Positions 1-10,165 are shown, counted from the stretch's first letter. The stretch: DNA of 64,000 nt from Hyphococcus sp. (GCA_028289605.1 JANQON010000009.1:434001-498000), one strand, 5' to 3'. Made by a program: numbers and translations. The notes: generated from the letters alone by a model not told the origin.

Positions 1-375
1 GCAGCAGCCATTGGCGGCGCGTATCTGTTGGGGATAATTGTGATGATCTTGGGCAGGCTATGGGCGATCTATCGCATTCATTCCCGCTGCGCCAATTTCT
101 GCAAAGTTTGCGCGAGCAGCTTATCCGAAGAGGAAACGCGTTTTGGACGGTGCGACGACTGCGCAGGCGCGTCTAAGACGCCGTTCGCAGCGCTGAGGGC
201 GTGGGCGCATGGTCTTGCGCAAGCGCTCGCGCATGCCGTGCCTGCTCGAAAACCGCAAGACAGATGCAAAGACGGATGCGCCGATGATGACGCAAGTCAG
301 CGTTCGGCCGCGGGAACATCTGCAACAATTGGCGGCTTGGCCCGCGTGAGAAAATTTGAGCCTCAACGACCGTAA
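1..375 (+). CDS. C-terminal part of a membrane protein with a zinc ribbon (5' truncated)
   Basis: The reading frame is open from base 1 and ends at TAA 373-375, so the gene starts outside the window. The visible part opens with a hydrophobic stretch of about 20 residues (AAAIGGAYLLGIIVMILGRL), probably one membrane helix. It is followed by a zinc-ribbon pattern, two CxxC-type knuckles (CKVC and CDDC) about 16 residues apart. The last 60 residues are Ala/Arg-rich and look unstructured. The layout suggests a membrane-anchored protein with a cytoplasmic metal-binding tail. I do not recognise the family. The Cys pairs make a real gene more likely than a chance frame, but the low-complexity end leaves the exact stop less certain. 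Confidence 0.5.
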   Translation, partial: AAAIGGAYLLGIIVMILGRLWAIYRIHSRCANFCKVCASSLSEEETRFGRCDDCAGASKTPFAALRAWAHGLAQALAHAVPARKPQDRCKDGCADDDASQRSAAGTSATIGGLARVRKFEPQRP

Positions 376-474
376 CCCCGCCGGCGCCCCTAAACCAAGG
401 CTGGCGGTTAGATGCAAGCGCACCCGCTTTGCGTCCCCGCCCGCGAGGTCGGAGCCTTGCGCGCTGACTGATCC

Positions 475-1635
475 TCAGCCGGCGTCTTCGATCGTGATGA
501 ACGTCTGAAGCTCAACAGATTGCGGTCCAACGGTGATGGCGTCCTTGACGCCCGGCAAAACGCAAACGTCGAAAAGCTCCTGAATGGCCCCGTCGAAACG
601 GATCCATTGCGCGACCGCGCCGTCCTGCAATGAAATGATCTGAACGCCGCACCACGGGTCGGCGTCTTTTTCTTCAAGCGAATCCGCCAGGGCGAGGCCG
701 TCAAACCGTTTGTAGCGCGGCTTTGACAACGTAACGATCGCGTAGCCGTTGTGAAAAGCAAGCCCGCGCATAAAGCCCGGGCAAAAGGCGAACGGGACGA
801 ACCTTTTTTTGCGCTCATCGATCCAGCCGAATTCGCCGGTGCCGGAATTGACGACCCATAGCTTGCCGTCATGCCAACGCGGAGAATGGGGCATGGAAAG
901 CCCCTCCCCGATAATGTCGTCCGTTTCAATATCGATCACGATGCCGCCGTCATGGCGCCGGTCGCGCCATCCGTCGACAACATCGGATTTGCATACCGCC
1001 GTGACATAGCGCGGCGCGCCGTCGCGCATGGCGAGACCGTTGAGATGACACCGGTCTTCCGGCGCGAGTTTGGAAATAAACGCCGGTTTCCAGATGGGTT
1101 TGAAACTGTGCGTCAGGCTGAATTCGCACAGGCACGAGTATTTGGTGTTGACGAAGACGACCTTGCCGTTGTCGCGGACCCCGATCTCATGCAGATCCAC
1201 CGCGCCGGTCGTCTGAAAGTTGCGCGGCACATACACCTTGTCGTGCTTGTTGTTGGCGCGCTGGCCGGGGCCCAGCACATTTTCAAGCCGAATGATCTGC
1301 GACAGCGAGGCCAGGTAAATGCGCCGCCCGTCGCCGATAACGCCCATGGCCTGGGGATAGACGGCCTGATGCATGGCCAGCTTCCGGTCGTTGCCGTGGC
1401 CGAAGACGTAGAGCATTCCGGACTGGTAAGACGTGAATGCGAGACTGACGCCGTTGGACTTCAGGAAACCGTAAAGTCCGCCCGAAAAGCTGATGTCGGT
1501 CTTCGCCGGCGCGGTTTCGGGAGTCGCGGGCGCAGTTTCGGGACTCGCCGGGGCGTTGTCGGAACTTGCCGGCGCGGCGTCCGGATTCATCGGCGCAGTG
1601 TCGGGCGCAGCATCGGAATCTGCGGGGTCAAGCAT
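475..1635 (-). CDS. TIGR03032 (DUF4915) family protein with Pro/Ala-rich N-terminus
   Basis: A 386-residue protein of a family of unknown function that resembles a beta-propeller built from short repeated strands. Family-like segments include LYGFLKSNGVSLAFTSYQ, HLNGLAMRDGAPRYVTA, LSMPHSPRWHDGKLWVVNSG and PGFMRGLAFHNGYAIV. Residues 8-45 are a low-complexity Pro/Ala/Thr tract with tandem PETAPA units, absent from the conserved core, so this part is a linker or a lineage-specific extension. There is no clear signal peptide. The ATG at 1635 lacks a strong Shine-Dalgarno, and an internal Met at residue 16 is an alternative start. Some relatives are annotated near glycosyltransferases and tetratricopeptide proteins, which are not seen here. 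It is transcribed away from the autotransporter downstream. The function is unknown. Confidence 0.75.
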   Translation of the reverse strand: MLDPADSDAAPDTAPMNPDAAPASSDNAPASPETAPATPETAPAKTDISFSGGLYGFLKSNGVSLAFTSYQSGMLYVFGHGNDRKLAMHQAVYPQAMGVIGDGRRIYLASLSQIIRLENVLGPGQRANNKHDKVYVPRNFQTTGAVDLHEIGVRDNGKVVFVNTKYSCLCEFSLTHSFKPIWKPAFISKLAPEDRCHLNGLAMRDGAPRYVTAVCKSDVVDGWRDRRHDGGIVIDIETDDIIGEGLSMPHSPRWHDGKLWVVNSGTGEFGWIDERKKRFVPFAFCPGFMRGLAFHNGYAIVTLSKPRYKRFDGLALADSLEEKDADPWCGVQIISLQDGAVAQWIRFDGAIQELFDVCVLPGVKDAITVGPQSVELQTFITIEDAG

Positions 1636-1923
1636 GGCGCGCTTCGAGCCGTATCGGCATGTTCGTTTTTTTCCGGTTTCTTTAGTCGCCCGACTGGGCG
1701 CATCAGGACACCGAATGTCGGCCCGCGCGAAAAAGCAAGAACGCGGAACGCGTATTCATCAACATACATATTTTTTGCAGATGAAATTCAGTTCTTAAGC
1801 ACAATCGGCGCACGACTGCAGGCGATTCTGATTCCTGAAGGAAGAGTCTGAATTCAATCCCTCGCGCGCCGTATTCTTAGCAGACCATTACTTTTCGCGT
1901 TCATTGATCGGCTGAAACCAACC

Positions 1924-2018
1924 GTTCGCAGACTAGGTGTCGCGCGCATGTTGTTTCCGGTCGTAGTTAACAAATATGGGGGCGCTTACTGCAAATCCAA
2001 AAAACTGGGGAACAAGGT
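1924..2018 (+). promoter_or_regulatory. Leader region of autotransporter 1, duplicated at 10073-10165
   Basis: The 95 bases in front of the first autotransporter align with the 93 bases in front of the second. Shared blocks are GTTCGCAGACT, TTCGGTCG/TTCCGGTCG, TTAAC and ATGGGGGCGCTTA. The last block starts a short frame (1976-2038) that overlaps the autotransporter start. A purine-rich GGGGAACAAGG lies just before ATG 2019. The rest of 1636-1923 has a T-rich stretch near 1660-1685 and no gene that I can support. It must hold the promoter of this gene, and possibly that of the divergent TIGR03032 gene. Confidence 0.55.
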
Positions 2019-5000
2019 ATGGTGTTGCTCGTTGCTGAGGGCGCGAAACGTCCATTGGGGTCGCCGACAACAAAACGAGCGCGAACAATAAGACGACACT
2101 GGCTGTTTGCCGCGTCGGCCGGCGCGATCGCCGCGGCGACGCCGGGCTATATGGGTTTTTACGGCGGCCGCGCCCGGGCGCAGTTGTTGCCGGCGACCTG
2201 CACGGACGCGAACACCGCCGGCACGCCGAACGACGGTGACGGCGTCGCGGAGGACGGCGAGACCATCACGTGCGTCACCGCGTCGGGAACCATCCGCGGG
2301 CTCGACACGACCGATGTGGACGACCTCACAATCGTCATCGGAACCGCTGCGACGGCCACGCAAGTCGGCAACCCGAACGGCGACGGAATCGACATGTCCG
2401 GAACCGGCGCGCAGACCCTGACCATCCTCAACGCCAACTCCTATGTCAAAGGAACGAACGGCGTCGACGTCACGGTGACGGCAGGCAGCGCCGGGGACCT
2501 GACCATTGTCAGCGACGGTGAAATTCAAGGATTCGGCGCCACGGGTTATGGGGTCAATGCGCGCAATTACGGCAGCGGCGACACGGCGATCACCCTTCAT
2601 AACGTGGTGGGCGGCAACAGAGCCGTTTTTGCACAGACCGGCGACGCCGGGGCGAGCCTCAACGTGCGCACCTATGACAGCGTCACGGGCGATGCAGGGC
2701 CCACCGGGGTCGGCGTTTTCGCCGTGGTCGGGACCAAAAACGGCAACGCCACCGGCGCCCTGACGATCGACACCTCCGACGAAGCCGGCGACGGCAGCCA
2801 TGTCTTCGGCGGCCACTCCGGCGTCTTCGCCATAAACTACGGCTCAGGCGACACGTCCATCAAAGTGGACGACGCGACCGGCGGCAACGGCGTCCTGGCG
2901 GTTGGGTACGCCGGCGACACGGAGGTCACGTTGACCTCGACAGCGTTCATCGAAGGCGAGTCGGGCGCGGGCGTCTATATGAAATCGACGACCGGGGATG
3001 TTTCACTGACCGGCTCGTCCGGCCCATCGGGGGTCGTCTCCGCCCGCTTCTCGGACGGCGTTTTCCAGCGGTCCGGCAGCGGGACGATCACGGTGCAGAG
3101 CCTTCAGTCCATCGACGGCGAGCGGGGCGACGGCGTCGATGCGGATGCGGGCGTCGGCGACATCGTCATCAGCGACATCACGACCATCAGCGGCTATGGC
3201 TCGAGGACAACCGGCGTCGACCAAGGCCACGGCATCAGGGCGATCACCAACGGCGGCGCCATCTCCATTCAGAATGTCGGCGTCGGGACGGGCGATCTGG
3301 ACCGCGTCTTGGGCGCGGACGGCAACGGCATTCACGCCGTCGCCGGCGCCGGGAGCGTCGATATCGGCGGCGTGACGGCGGTCGGCAATATCACTGGCGC
3401 GAGCAACGGCGTCTATGCGAAAGTCGATGCCGGCGGCGGCGCCATGACGATCGACACCTCCGGCGGGCGCGTCGATAGCGCCGACAATAATGGCATCCGC
3501 GCTAATCATGAAGGCGCGGGCGCGCTGTCGATCACCGTCAATGATGTGGTAGGCGGATCAGAGGCGGGCTCTGGAGAAGCGGGCATTTTCGCGTCCAGCA
3601 CCCAATCGACAGCCAATGTCACGTTGCAGGGCGCGCAAGGCGCCGCTTACATTAATACGGTGTTGGGCAATACCTACGGTATTGACGTGTCGACCGCCGC
3701 GAACAGCACCATCCAGAATCTCAACTCTGTGACCGGCACAAGCAAAGTCGGGATAAGGGTCTTCTCGAGCGCCGGCGGCACGACCAGGATCAGCGAGGTC
3801 GGTAAAGTCATCGGCGGCACGAGAGGGATTGAGGCGGTGAACGCCGGCGGCGACATCTCTATTCAGGGCTCGGGCCTCGCCGGCGGCATCGAGGGAAAGA
3901 GCGGCGAAGGCATCTTCGCCTTCGCCAGCGCCAACGGCGTCGGCGGCGCCAGCGGCGGCGACATCAATATCGGCGGCGTGACGGCGAACGGCGATATCAA
4001 GGGCTCGGGCTTGGGCGGCGACGGCGTTGCAGCGCTGACGGACGGCGAAGGGACGATTACAATCGCGGTCGGCGCCGTCACCACGACCGGCAACGATGCG
4101 GCCGGCGTGCGCGCCGTCACCGGCAACGCCTCCACGGCCGGCGGCGGCGACATCAGCATCACGACATCGGGCGCGGTATCGACTACCGGCACTGATTCAT
4201 ACGGCATCCTCGCCGAAACCGCTCGCGACGGCGACATCACCGTTAATGTCGACGACGTGACGGCGACGAACAGCGTCGCCATCCGGACGCGCGCGGGCGC
4301 CGGCGAGACAGTCATTACACTGACGTCCACCGCCGATGTCGAAAGCGGCGTCGGCGCCGGCGTTGACGCCGCCTCGACCGCCGCCGACGGGCATATCACC
4401 TTGCAAGGGTCGTCCGGCAATGTGACCGGCGCCGCGGACGGCGCCTATCTGAGGACGGTCGGAGCGTACATTACGGTGCAGACCCTCGACTCCGTCACCG
4501 GCGAAGGCGGCGACGGGCTGGATCTTTTCTCGAGCGGCGGCGATATCACGGTCAGCGGTGTGACGGCCATCACCGGCTATGGCGACGGCAGTTTCCCCAC
4601 CGGCCACGGCGTCAGAGCGTATTCCAACGGCGGCGACATTTCCATTCAGGGCGTCGGTGTCGACGGCCGTCGCGGCGATGGCATTCGCGCCCGTTCCGGA
4701 ACAGGCGGTCTCAACATTGGCGGCTTGAACGCGGTCGGCAATATCAAAGGCGAGTGGACCGGCATCGATGCGCTCGTTTCGAGCGGCGCGAGCGCCTCCA
4801 ATGGCCTGACGATCAATACGACTGGCGGGACCGTCGAGGGCGTCCGCTATGGAGGCATACTGGCGCGCAACGGCGGCCAGGGCGCGACGACCATTACGAC
4901 GGCGAATGTCAAGGGCGGCGCCCTTCTCGACGGCCTTTACGCCTACAACGCAGCATCCGCCGGCGATATGACCGTGAACACGGCGGCGGGGACGGTCACC

Positions 5001-8000
5001 GGCGCCGGCGCCGGCGTCTCCCTAAAACGACGAGGGAGCAACGCCCTGTCTCTGACCGTGGACGACGTTACCGGCGGCGATGACGGCGTCTACATAGACG
5101 CCGCAACCGGGGCAACGACCATTACGCTGACGTCGACGGCGCTCGTTGACGGCGAGACGGGCGCCGGCGTTGAAGCGCAGTCGACGGGCGGGACTATCCT
5201 GCTGAAGGGCTCGCTGGACGCAAACTCAAACCCGTCGGGCGCGATCACTGGCGCCACGGACGGCGCTTTTCTGCGGTCCGGCTCAAGCGGCGGCGACATC
5301 ACGGTGCGCAGCCTTGACGCCATTGATGGCGATGGGGGCGACGGTGTCGACGTGCTAGTGCGGGGCGGCTCCGGCAAACTCACGATCAGCGATGTGACGA
5401 CCATCACCGGCGTCGGCGATCCGAACACTGACGGCTTTCAGGGCCATGGCGTCAGAGCAATCGCCGGCGGCGATGTCTCCATTCAGGCGGTCGGCGTCGG
5501 CGGTCAGGTCGAAGGCAAGGACGGCGACGGAATTTACACCTACTCCACCCTCGGCGGCGTCAACATTGGCGGCCTTGATGCAATCGGCAATATCAAAGGC
5601 AGCCGGGACGGCGTCTCTGCGCTCATTCAGACCAACGCCACTGGCGATCTGACGATCGACGCCTCTACGCCTGGCGGGAGGGTCGAGGGCGTCGGCGCGA
5701 GCGGGATCGTCGCCCGCCATTATGGCGCAGGCGCGACGAGCATCACGACGGCGAATGTCTATGGGAACGACACCACCGGCTCCGGCATACTCGCCGCCAA
5801 CAACGGAGTGAATACGACCGGATTGACGATCAACACCGTCAACGGCGCGGTGACCGGCGGCGCCAGTGGGATCACCGGTAAAAATTTCGGCGCCGGCGCC
5901 GAACTGTCGATCACAACGGCCAATGTCACCGGCGACGAAGATGGGATCTATGCCTACAACGCAGCAGCCGCCGGCGATTTGACCGTGAACACGGCCAAGG
6001 GGACCGTTTCCGGCGGCGACATAACCGGCGACGCCGGCATCGAAATCATCCAAAAAAGCAGCGGCGCGACGTCTCTGACCGTGGGCGACGTGAAGGGCGG
6101 CGTCGGCGTCGACATAGAGGCGACGACCGGCGCCACGGACATTATGCTCGCATTGACCGCGACAGGAGAAGCGGCGCGCGTTGAGAGCACGACCGGCGCG
6201 GGCGTCGATGTGCTGTCGACGGGCGGGAGCATCCTGCTGGAAGGCTCGTCGGGCGAAATTGTGGGCGGCGGACGAGGGGCCAACCTTCAGTCCGGCGGCG
6301 GGAGCATCACCGTTCAGAAGCTCGACAGCGTGAGCGCCCGAAGCGTCGGGCTTAGTGTCAACTCCGGCGGCGGGGCGATCACGATCCGCGATATCGGAAC
6401 GATCTACAGCGGGACCCGGGAAGCGCTTTCGGCGATCAGCGGCGGCGGCGACATTTCCATTCAGGACGTCGGCCTTGTCGGCGGCGTCAGCGCTCCGGTC
6501 AGCAATCTCGGCATATTGGCCCAAGCCGAGGGTGGGAATATCGATATCGGCGGAACCGTCGCCGTCGGAAACGTAACCGGCGCAACCGCCGGGATCCAGG
6601 CCACCACGACCGGAGCTGGCAACATCATCATCGACTCCAGCAACGGCGTGGTCCAGGGCAATTCCGCCATACAGGTCTTTATCGCGGGAACGGCGACGGG
6701 TTCGGTATCGATCACGACCGCCGACCTTATCGGCACGGGGATCACCGGCAGGGGGAGCGAAGGCGTCACCGTGGTTACGTCGGGCGCCGACCTTACCATC
6801 GACACCCGCAAGGGCCGCGTTCAGGGCGCCGATTTCGGGGTCCGGACAGCCCATTCGGGCAGCGGCGCAACGACGATCCTCACCGGCGACGTGACGGGTG
6901 GGGAGTATTACGGAATCAGCGCCGCGACGGCGAACAACGTCTCCAGCCTCGTGATCAATACGAGCGAAGGCGCCGTGAGCAGCGATAAGACGGGGATCCG
7001 CGCCACCAATGAAGGCGTCGGCGCGCTCAGCATCACCACCGCGGCCGTGACCGGCGGCGCCGGCGTCGGCGTTGACGCTTACAACGCCGCCTCCGCCGCC
7101 GAACTCACCATCGATACGAGCGCCGGCGCTGTGACCGGCGGGACGACCGGAATCAACGCCATCAATCTCGGCGACGGCGGGACATTCGTGACCACGGCTG
7201 ACGTTACCGGGACATATCAGACCGGCGTCGCCGTGCAGAATGTCGGCAGCGGCGATCTGATCATCGACACGAGCGCCGGCGCCGTTGAAGGCGCCGACTT
7301 CGGCGTCGGCGCCGGCAACGCGGGCGACGGCGCAACCACCATCATCACGGCCGATGTAACCGGCGCTGTCGACAACGGCATTGACGTTTTCACGTCCCCG
7401 ATTGGAACCGATCTGACCATCGATTCGAGCGCCGGTTCAGTGACAGGAGGCAATAACGGCATCTTCGCCTTCCATGAGGGCGCCGGCGCGCTGTCGATCA
7501 AGGCGAACAATGTGACGGCGCTTGCGGGCGGCGACGACGCCATTGACGCCTATAACTCCGCCAACGGAACATCGCTGACGATAACGACGACCGGCGTGGT
7601 CGCCTCCGCCGCCGACGACGGCATTGACGCCGTCAACTTCGGCGGTGATCTTGTCATCACAATCGACGGCGGTTCCGTTAGCGGTTATGACAGCGCCATT
7701 GAGGCCTACACTTACGGATCCGGTTCGACGACGATTACCGTCGCCGGCGCCGTCGCCAGCGAGACCGGCGACGCTCTGTTCGTCCTGACTGAAACCGGCG
7801 CAAGCATTACCATCGAAGACGGCGGTTCGGTGACCGGCGGACTGGCGGCGATTTATGTCGATAACACGCTTGCGGCCGGCGATCCGACCGACGACACGCT
7901 GACCATCGAGTCTGGCGGCTCGGTGACAGGCGACGTCCTGTTGCTGGCGGGCGATGATGTGTTCAACGACGCCAGCGGTTTATTCACAACCGTCGACGGC

Positions 8001-9758
8001 GGGGATGGTCTTGATACGGTCAATTTCACCGGCGGGGCGCGCACGGTGACGGGCGACGACATTCAGGCGTTCGAGGTCTTCAATATCAGCAGCGACGGCC
8101 TGGTGCTCGCCGGGACCCATGTCGGGCTCGACGAGGCGAACTTCCTCGCCGGCGCCAATACCCTCACCGGTTCGCTGGAGGCGACGACGGTCGACATTGC
8201 GTCAGGCGCGACGCTGAATGCGGCGGACGGTTCTCAGGTCATCGGCCTACTCACCAACAACGGCACGCTCAATGTGGGCGACTCGCCGGGAACGCTTTCG
8301 GTCGACGGCGACCTGGTCCTCGGTGCAACCAGCGTCCTGCCGATGGAGGTCGGCGCAACGAGCGATCTGATTGTCGTCAGCGGCGACGTGACTCTCGGCG
8401 GAGCGCTTGACGTCATGTTGCTGCCGGGCGCGCCGTTCGGCGTTTCGACGCGGACCATCATTGACGGCGGGACAAGCCTTGGCGGGGCGTTTGACACCAT
8501 CGTCGGCGGGAACGGTTTGCTCATCAGTCTGGCGGTCGACGTCGATCCGGTCACTTTCGACGTGCTTCTGACGACGACCGTGGAAGGTGCTTTTTCCGTA
8601 GACGGACTGAGTAACAATCAGGCGGCGGTGGGCGATAATCTCGTCAGCCTGCTCAACGATCCGGCGCTTGATCCTGATCTGGGCGCTGTGGTTTTTGCCG
8701 TCGGGATCATCCCCGAGGTCGGAGAGTTGCGCAGCACACTGACGGAACTGACGCCGCAGGGGCTGGATCTCGGGCTGAAATTTCTGACGACGTCGCAGTC
8801 GCGGTTCATTGACCTGGCGCTTGGGCAGGCGTCGACGCCGGGCGGTCGTTTACCGAACGTCCAGCTCGCGTCGTTGAACGCCGGCCCGGTCGCCGCGTCG
8901 ACGGATGACGGCGCCGCCGCCTGGGGCGCGATGGAAGTCTACGGTCTCAGCCAGGACGGCGGCGCTGACCACATCGATTTCGACGGGACCGCCTTCTCGT
9001 TTGCGGCCGGCGTATCGGGGATCGCGGCCGGGCCTCTCTCGTTCGGGATAGCCGGCGGCTACTCGAATTTCGACGGCGAGGTCGACGGGGCGCTCGCCGA
9101 CGCGTCCGATGCGAGCCTTTTTCATATCGCCGGGACCGCAAGCGCCCGCTTCGGCTTCAGCGCTCTTGACGCCCGCCTCGACACGGTCGTCGGCTATGCG
9201 ACCGGCGACAATAAGCTTGTGATGAACCTGGTTGATCCGTCCACGGACACACCCGTTTCCCAGCGCGGCGACGCCGGCGTTTCCAGCGTCGACTGGCTGA
9301 CGCGTCTCACCCTCGACGGCAGGACTGGCGGCGACGACTGGGCGCTGAAACCCCACCTGCAGACCGGCGTCACCGTTTATCGCCAGGACGCGGTCAATCT
9401 CGGCGCCGCGGAAACGACGGCGTTGGCGGTGGACGGGCTCAACAACACGCGCTGGCAGATCGGCGTCGGGGCGACGCTCGAACAACGCGTCACCGACAGA
9501 CTGTCGCTCAGCGCGCGGGCGACTGGCGTTCAGTATTTCGACGACACCGAGAACATCTTCGCCAGTCGCTTCGCCGCGGCGCCGGCGGGATCGCCCGCGT
9601 TCCGCACCACAGGCCGGGAGGTCGACCGGCAGGTACAACTCGACGCCGCCCTCGCCTACGCGCACAAGTCCGGGTTCATCGTTTCCGTCGGCGCCTTCGG
9701 CGAAACCGGCGATCTCACCCTCTATGGCGGCAGCTTGAAAGTGCAGAAGCGGTTTTGA
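2019..9758 (+). CDS. Giant autotransporter adhesin-like protein 1
   Basis: A 2579-residue type Va secreted protein. Residues 1-56 form a long signal peptide with a charged n-region (RRHW) and an Ala-rich core, and the likely cleavage is after ARA (GGRARA/Q). Residues from about 90 to 1950 are a Gly/Asp/Thr/Ser-rich passenger made of imperfect repeats such as LTIDTSAGAVTGG and ITTADVTGG, spaced about 25 residues. That is the spacing expected for turns of a right-handed beta-helix. Residues from about 2300 to 2579 form the outer-membrane barrel and end in the C-terminal Phe (VQKRF) recognised by the BAM machinery. It probably acts in surface attachment or aggregation, which is inferred from the class only. 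No protease or lipase catalytic motif was seen. It is followed at 10166 by a paralogue with the same leader. Confidence 0.9.
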   Translation: MVLLVAEGAKRPLGSPTTKRARTIRRHWLFAASAGAIAAATPGYMGFYGGRARAQLLPATCTDANTAGTPNDGDGVAEDGETITCVTASGTIRGLDTTDVDDLTIVIGTAATATQVGNPNGDGIDMSGTGAQTLTILNANSYVKGTNGVDVTVTAGSAGDLTIVSDGEIQGFGATGYGVNARNYGSGDTAITLHNVVGGNRAVFAQTGDAGASLNVRTYDSVTGDAGPTGVGVFAVVGTKNGNATGALTIDTSDEAGDGSHVFGGHSGVFAINYGSGDTSIKVDDATGGNGVLAVGYAGDTEVTLTSTAFIEGESGAGVYMKSTTGDVSLTGSSGPSGVVSARFSDGVFQRSGSGTITVQSLQSIDGERGDGVDADAGVGDIVISDITTISGYGSRTTGVDQGHGIRAITNGGAISIQNVGVGTGDLDRVLGADGNGIHAVAGAGSVDIGGVTAVGNITGASNGVYAKVDAGGGAMTIDTSGGRVDSADNNGIRANHEGAGALSITVNDVVGGSEAGSGEAGIFASSTQSTANVTLQGAQGAAYINTVLGNTYGIDVSTAANSTIQNLNSVTGTSKVGIRVFSSAGGTTRISEVGKVIGGTRGIEAVNAGGDISIQGSGLAGGIEGKSGEGIFAFASANGVGGASGGDINIGGVTANGDIKGSGLGGDGVAALTDGEGTITIAVGAVTTTGNDAAGVRAVTGNASTAGGGDISITTSGAVSTTGTDSYGILAETARDGDITVNVDDVTATNSVAIRTRAGAGETVITLTSTADVESGVGAGVDAASTAADGHITLQGSSGNVTGAADGAYLRTVGAYITVQTLDSVTGEGGDGLDLFSSGGDITVSGVTAITGYGDGSFPTGHGVRAYSNGGDISIQGVGVDGRRGDGIRARSGTGGLNIGGLNAVGNIKGEWTGIDALVSSGASASNGLTINTTGGTVEGVRYGGILARNGGQGATTITTANVKGGALLDGLYAYNAASAGDMTVNTAAGTVTGAGAGVSLKRRGSNALSLTVDDVTGGDDGVYIDAATGATTITLTSTALVDGETGAGVEAQSTGGTILLKGSLDANSNPSGAITGATDGAFLRSGSSGGDITVRSLDAIDGDGGDGVDVLVRGGSGKLTISDVTTITGVGDPNTDGFQGHGVRAIAGGDVSIQAVGVGGQVEGKDGDGIYTYSTLGGVNIGGLDAIGNIKGSRDGVSALIQTNATGDLTIDASTPGGRVEGVGASGIVARHYGAGATSITTANVYGNDTTGSGILAANNGVNTTGLTINTVNGAVTGGASGITGKNFGAGAELSITTANVTGDEDGIYAYNAAAAGDLTVNTAKGTVSGGDITGDAGIEIIQKSSGATSLTVGDVKGGVGVDIEATTGATDIMLALTATGEAARVESTTGAGVDVLSTGGSILLEGSSGEIVGGGRGANLQSGGGSITVQKLDSVSARSVGLSVNSGGGAITIRDIGTIYSGTREALSAISGGGDISIQDVGLVGGVSAPVSNLGILAQAEGGNIDIGGTVAVGNVTGATAGIQATTTGAGNIIIDSSNGVVQGNSAIQVFIAGTATGSVSITTADLIGTGITGRGSEGVTVVTSGADLTIDTRKGRVQGADFGVRTAHSGSGATTILTGDVTGGEYYGISAATANNVSSLVINTSEGAVSSDKTGIRATNEGVGALSITTAAVTGGAGVGVDAYNAASAAELTIDTSAGAVTGGTTGINAINLGDGGTFVTTADVTGTYQTGVAVQNVGSGDLIIDTSAGAVEGADFGVGAGNAGDGATTIITADVTGAVDNGIDVFTSPIGTDLTIDSSAGSVTGGNNGIFAFHEGAGALSIKANNVTALAGGDDAIDAYNSANGTSLTITTTGVVASAADDGIDAVNFGGDLVITIDGGSVSGYDSAIEAYTYGSGSTTITVAGAVASETGDALFVLTETGASITIEDGGSVTGGLAAIYVDNTLAAGDPTDDTLTIESGGSVTGDVLLLAGDDVFNDASGLFTTVDGGDGLDTVNFTGGARTVTGDDIQAFEVFNISSDGLVLAGTHVGLDEANFLAGANTLTGSLEATTVDIASGATLNAADGSQVIGLLTNNGTLNVGDSPGTLSVDGDLVLGATSVLPMEVGATSDLIVVSGDVTLGGALDVMLLPGAPFGVSTRTIIDGGTSLGGAFDTIVGGNGLLISLAVDVDPVTFDVLLTTTVEGAFSVDGLSNNQAAVGDNLVSLLNDPALDPDLGAVVFAVGIIPEVGELRSTLTELTPQGLDLGLKFLTTSQSRFIDLALGQASTPGGRLPNVQLASLNAGPVAASTDDGAAAWGAMEVYGLSQDGGADHIDFDGTAFSFAAGVSGIAAGPLSFGIAGGYSNFDGEVDGALADASDASLFHIAGTASARFGFSALDARLDTVVGYATGDNKLVMNLVDPSTDTPVSQRGDAGVSSVDWLTRLTLDGRTGGDDWALKPHLQTGVTVYRQDAVNLGAAETTALAVDGLNNTRWQIGVGATLEQRVTDRLSLSARATGVQYFDDTENIFASRFAAAPAGSPAFRTTGREVDRQVQLDAALAYAHKSGFIVSVGAFGETGDLTLYGGSLKVQKRF

Positions 9759-10072
9759 TCGAAGCGATGTGGGTCGACTTAATTCTACGGCTTGGCCCAA
9801 TGCCGCATGAGATTTGCGATGATGACGGTGAATGCCGAAGAGCCGCCGCACGCGGCGAATATCGAGGCCGTGTCGCGATGCTGATCACGTCTTTATTGTT
9901 TGTGCAGGAATTATTCACTTCGAGAAAGGCTTGCAGAAAATCACTGCCAGCCAGTTTCGATTCGCCGCGGATTGCGGAGAACCCGTCCCCTGCCCCGCAT
10001 CTTTTGCAGAACTCCCCGACCGCGCCTCGATCAACATGACTTTGTAATACCGCTGGCCGGCTCAATCCCGCC
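9759..10072. other. Gap between the two autotransporters, no supported gene
   Basis: This stretch lies between the stop of the first autotransporter and the duplicated leader of the second. It has short open frames, the longest being 71 codons (9832-10047), but none has a ribosome site, a recognisable motif or a hydrophobic pattern. I see no strong hairpin with a T-run after the stop codon. It does not resemble the sequence after the second autotransporter, so the duplicated unit ends at or near the stop codon. Confidence 0.4.
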
Positions 10073-10165
10073 GTTCGCAGACTGGCGCTCGCGCAAGCAA
10101 TGTTTTCGGTCGAAATTAACCATCATGGGGGCGCTTATCGCCAAATTAAAACATCGGAAAATCGT
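10073..10165 (+). promoter_or_regulatory. Leader region of autotransporter 2, copy of 1924-2018
   Basis: It aligns with the leader of the first autotransporter over its whole length, beginning at GTTCGCAGACT. It contains a 14-codon frame (10125-10169, peptide MGALIAKLKHRKIV) whose TGA overlaps the ATG of the autotransporter as ATGA, an arrangement typical of translational coupling. The equivalent frame in front of autotransporter 1 starts with the same MGAL but runs past the start codon. No ribosome site is obvious in front of the short frame. Confidence 0.5.

Noticed and set aside
871..1851. A 326-codon frame on the plus strand opposite the TIGR03032 gene
   Set aside because: The minus-strand frame has the recognisable family segments. 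The plus frame is an open shadow with low-complexity Gly/Arg stretches.
5355..6854. A 499-codon open frame on the minus strand inside autotransporter 1 (and similar ones at 1986-2816, 10262-11074, 14255-15094)
   Set aside because: They are opposite to a strongly supported repeat gene. High GC and the repeated codons keep the antisense frame open. They have no ribosome sites or family motifs.
2900..7700. Regular DNA repeats in the autotransporters considered as a CRISPR or satellite array
   Set aside because: The repeats are in frame, degenerate, vary in length and encode a consistent protein pattern. There are no identical repeats with unique spacers.
9832..10047. A 71-codon frame between the autotransporters
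   Set aside because: No ribosome site and no recognisable or hydrophobic pattern; the neighbouring frames are also open.
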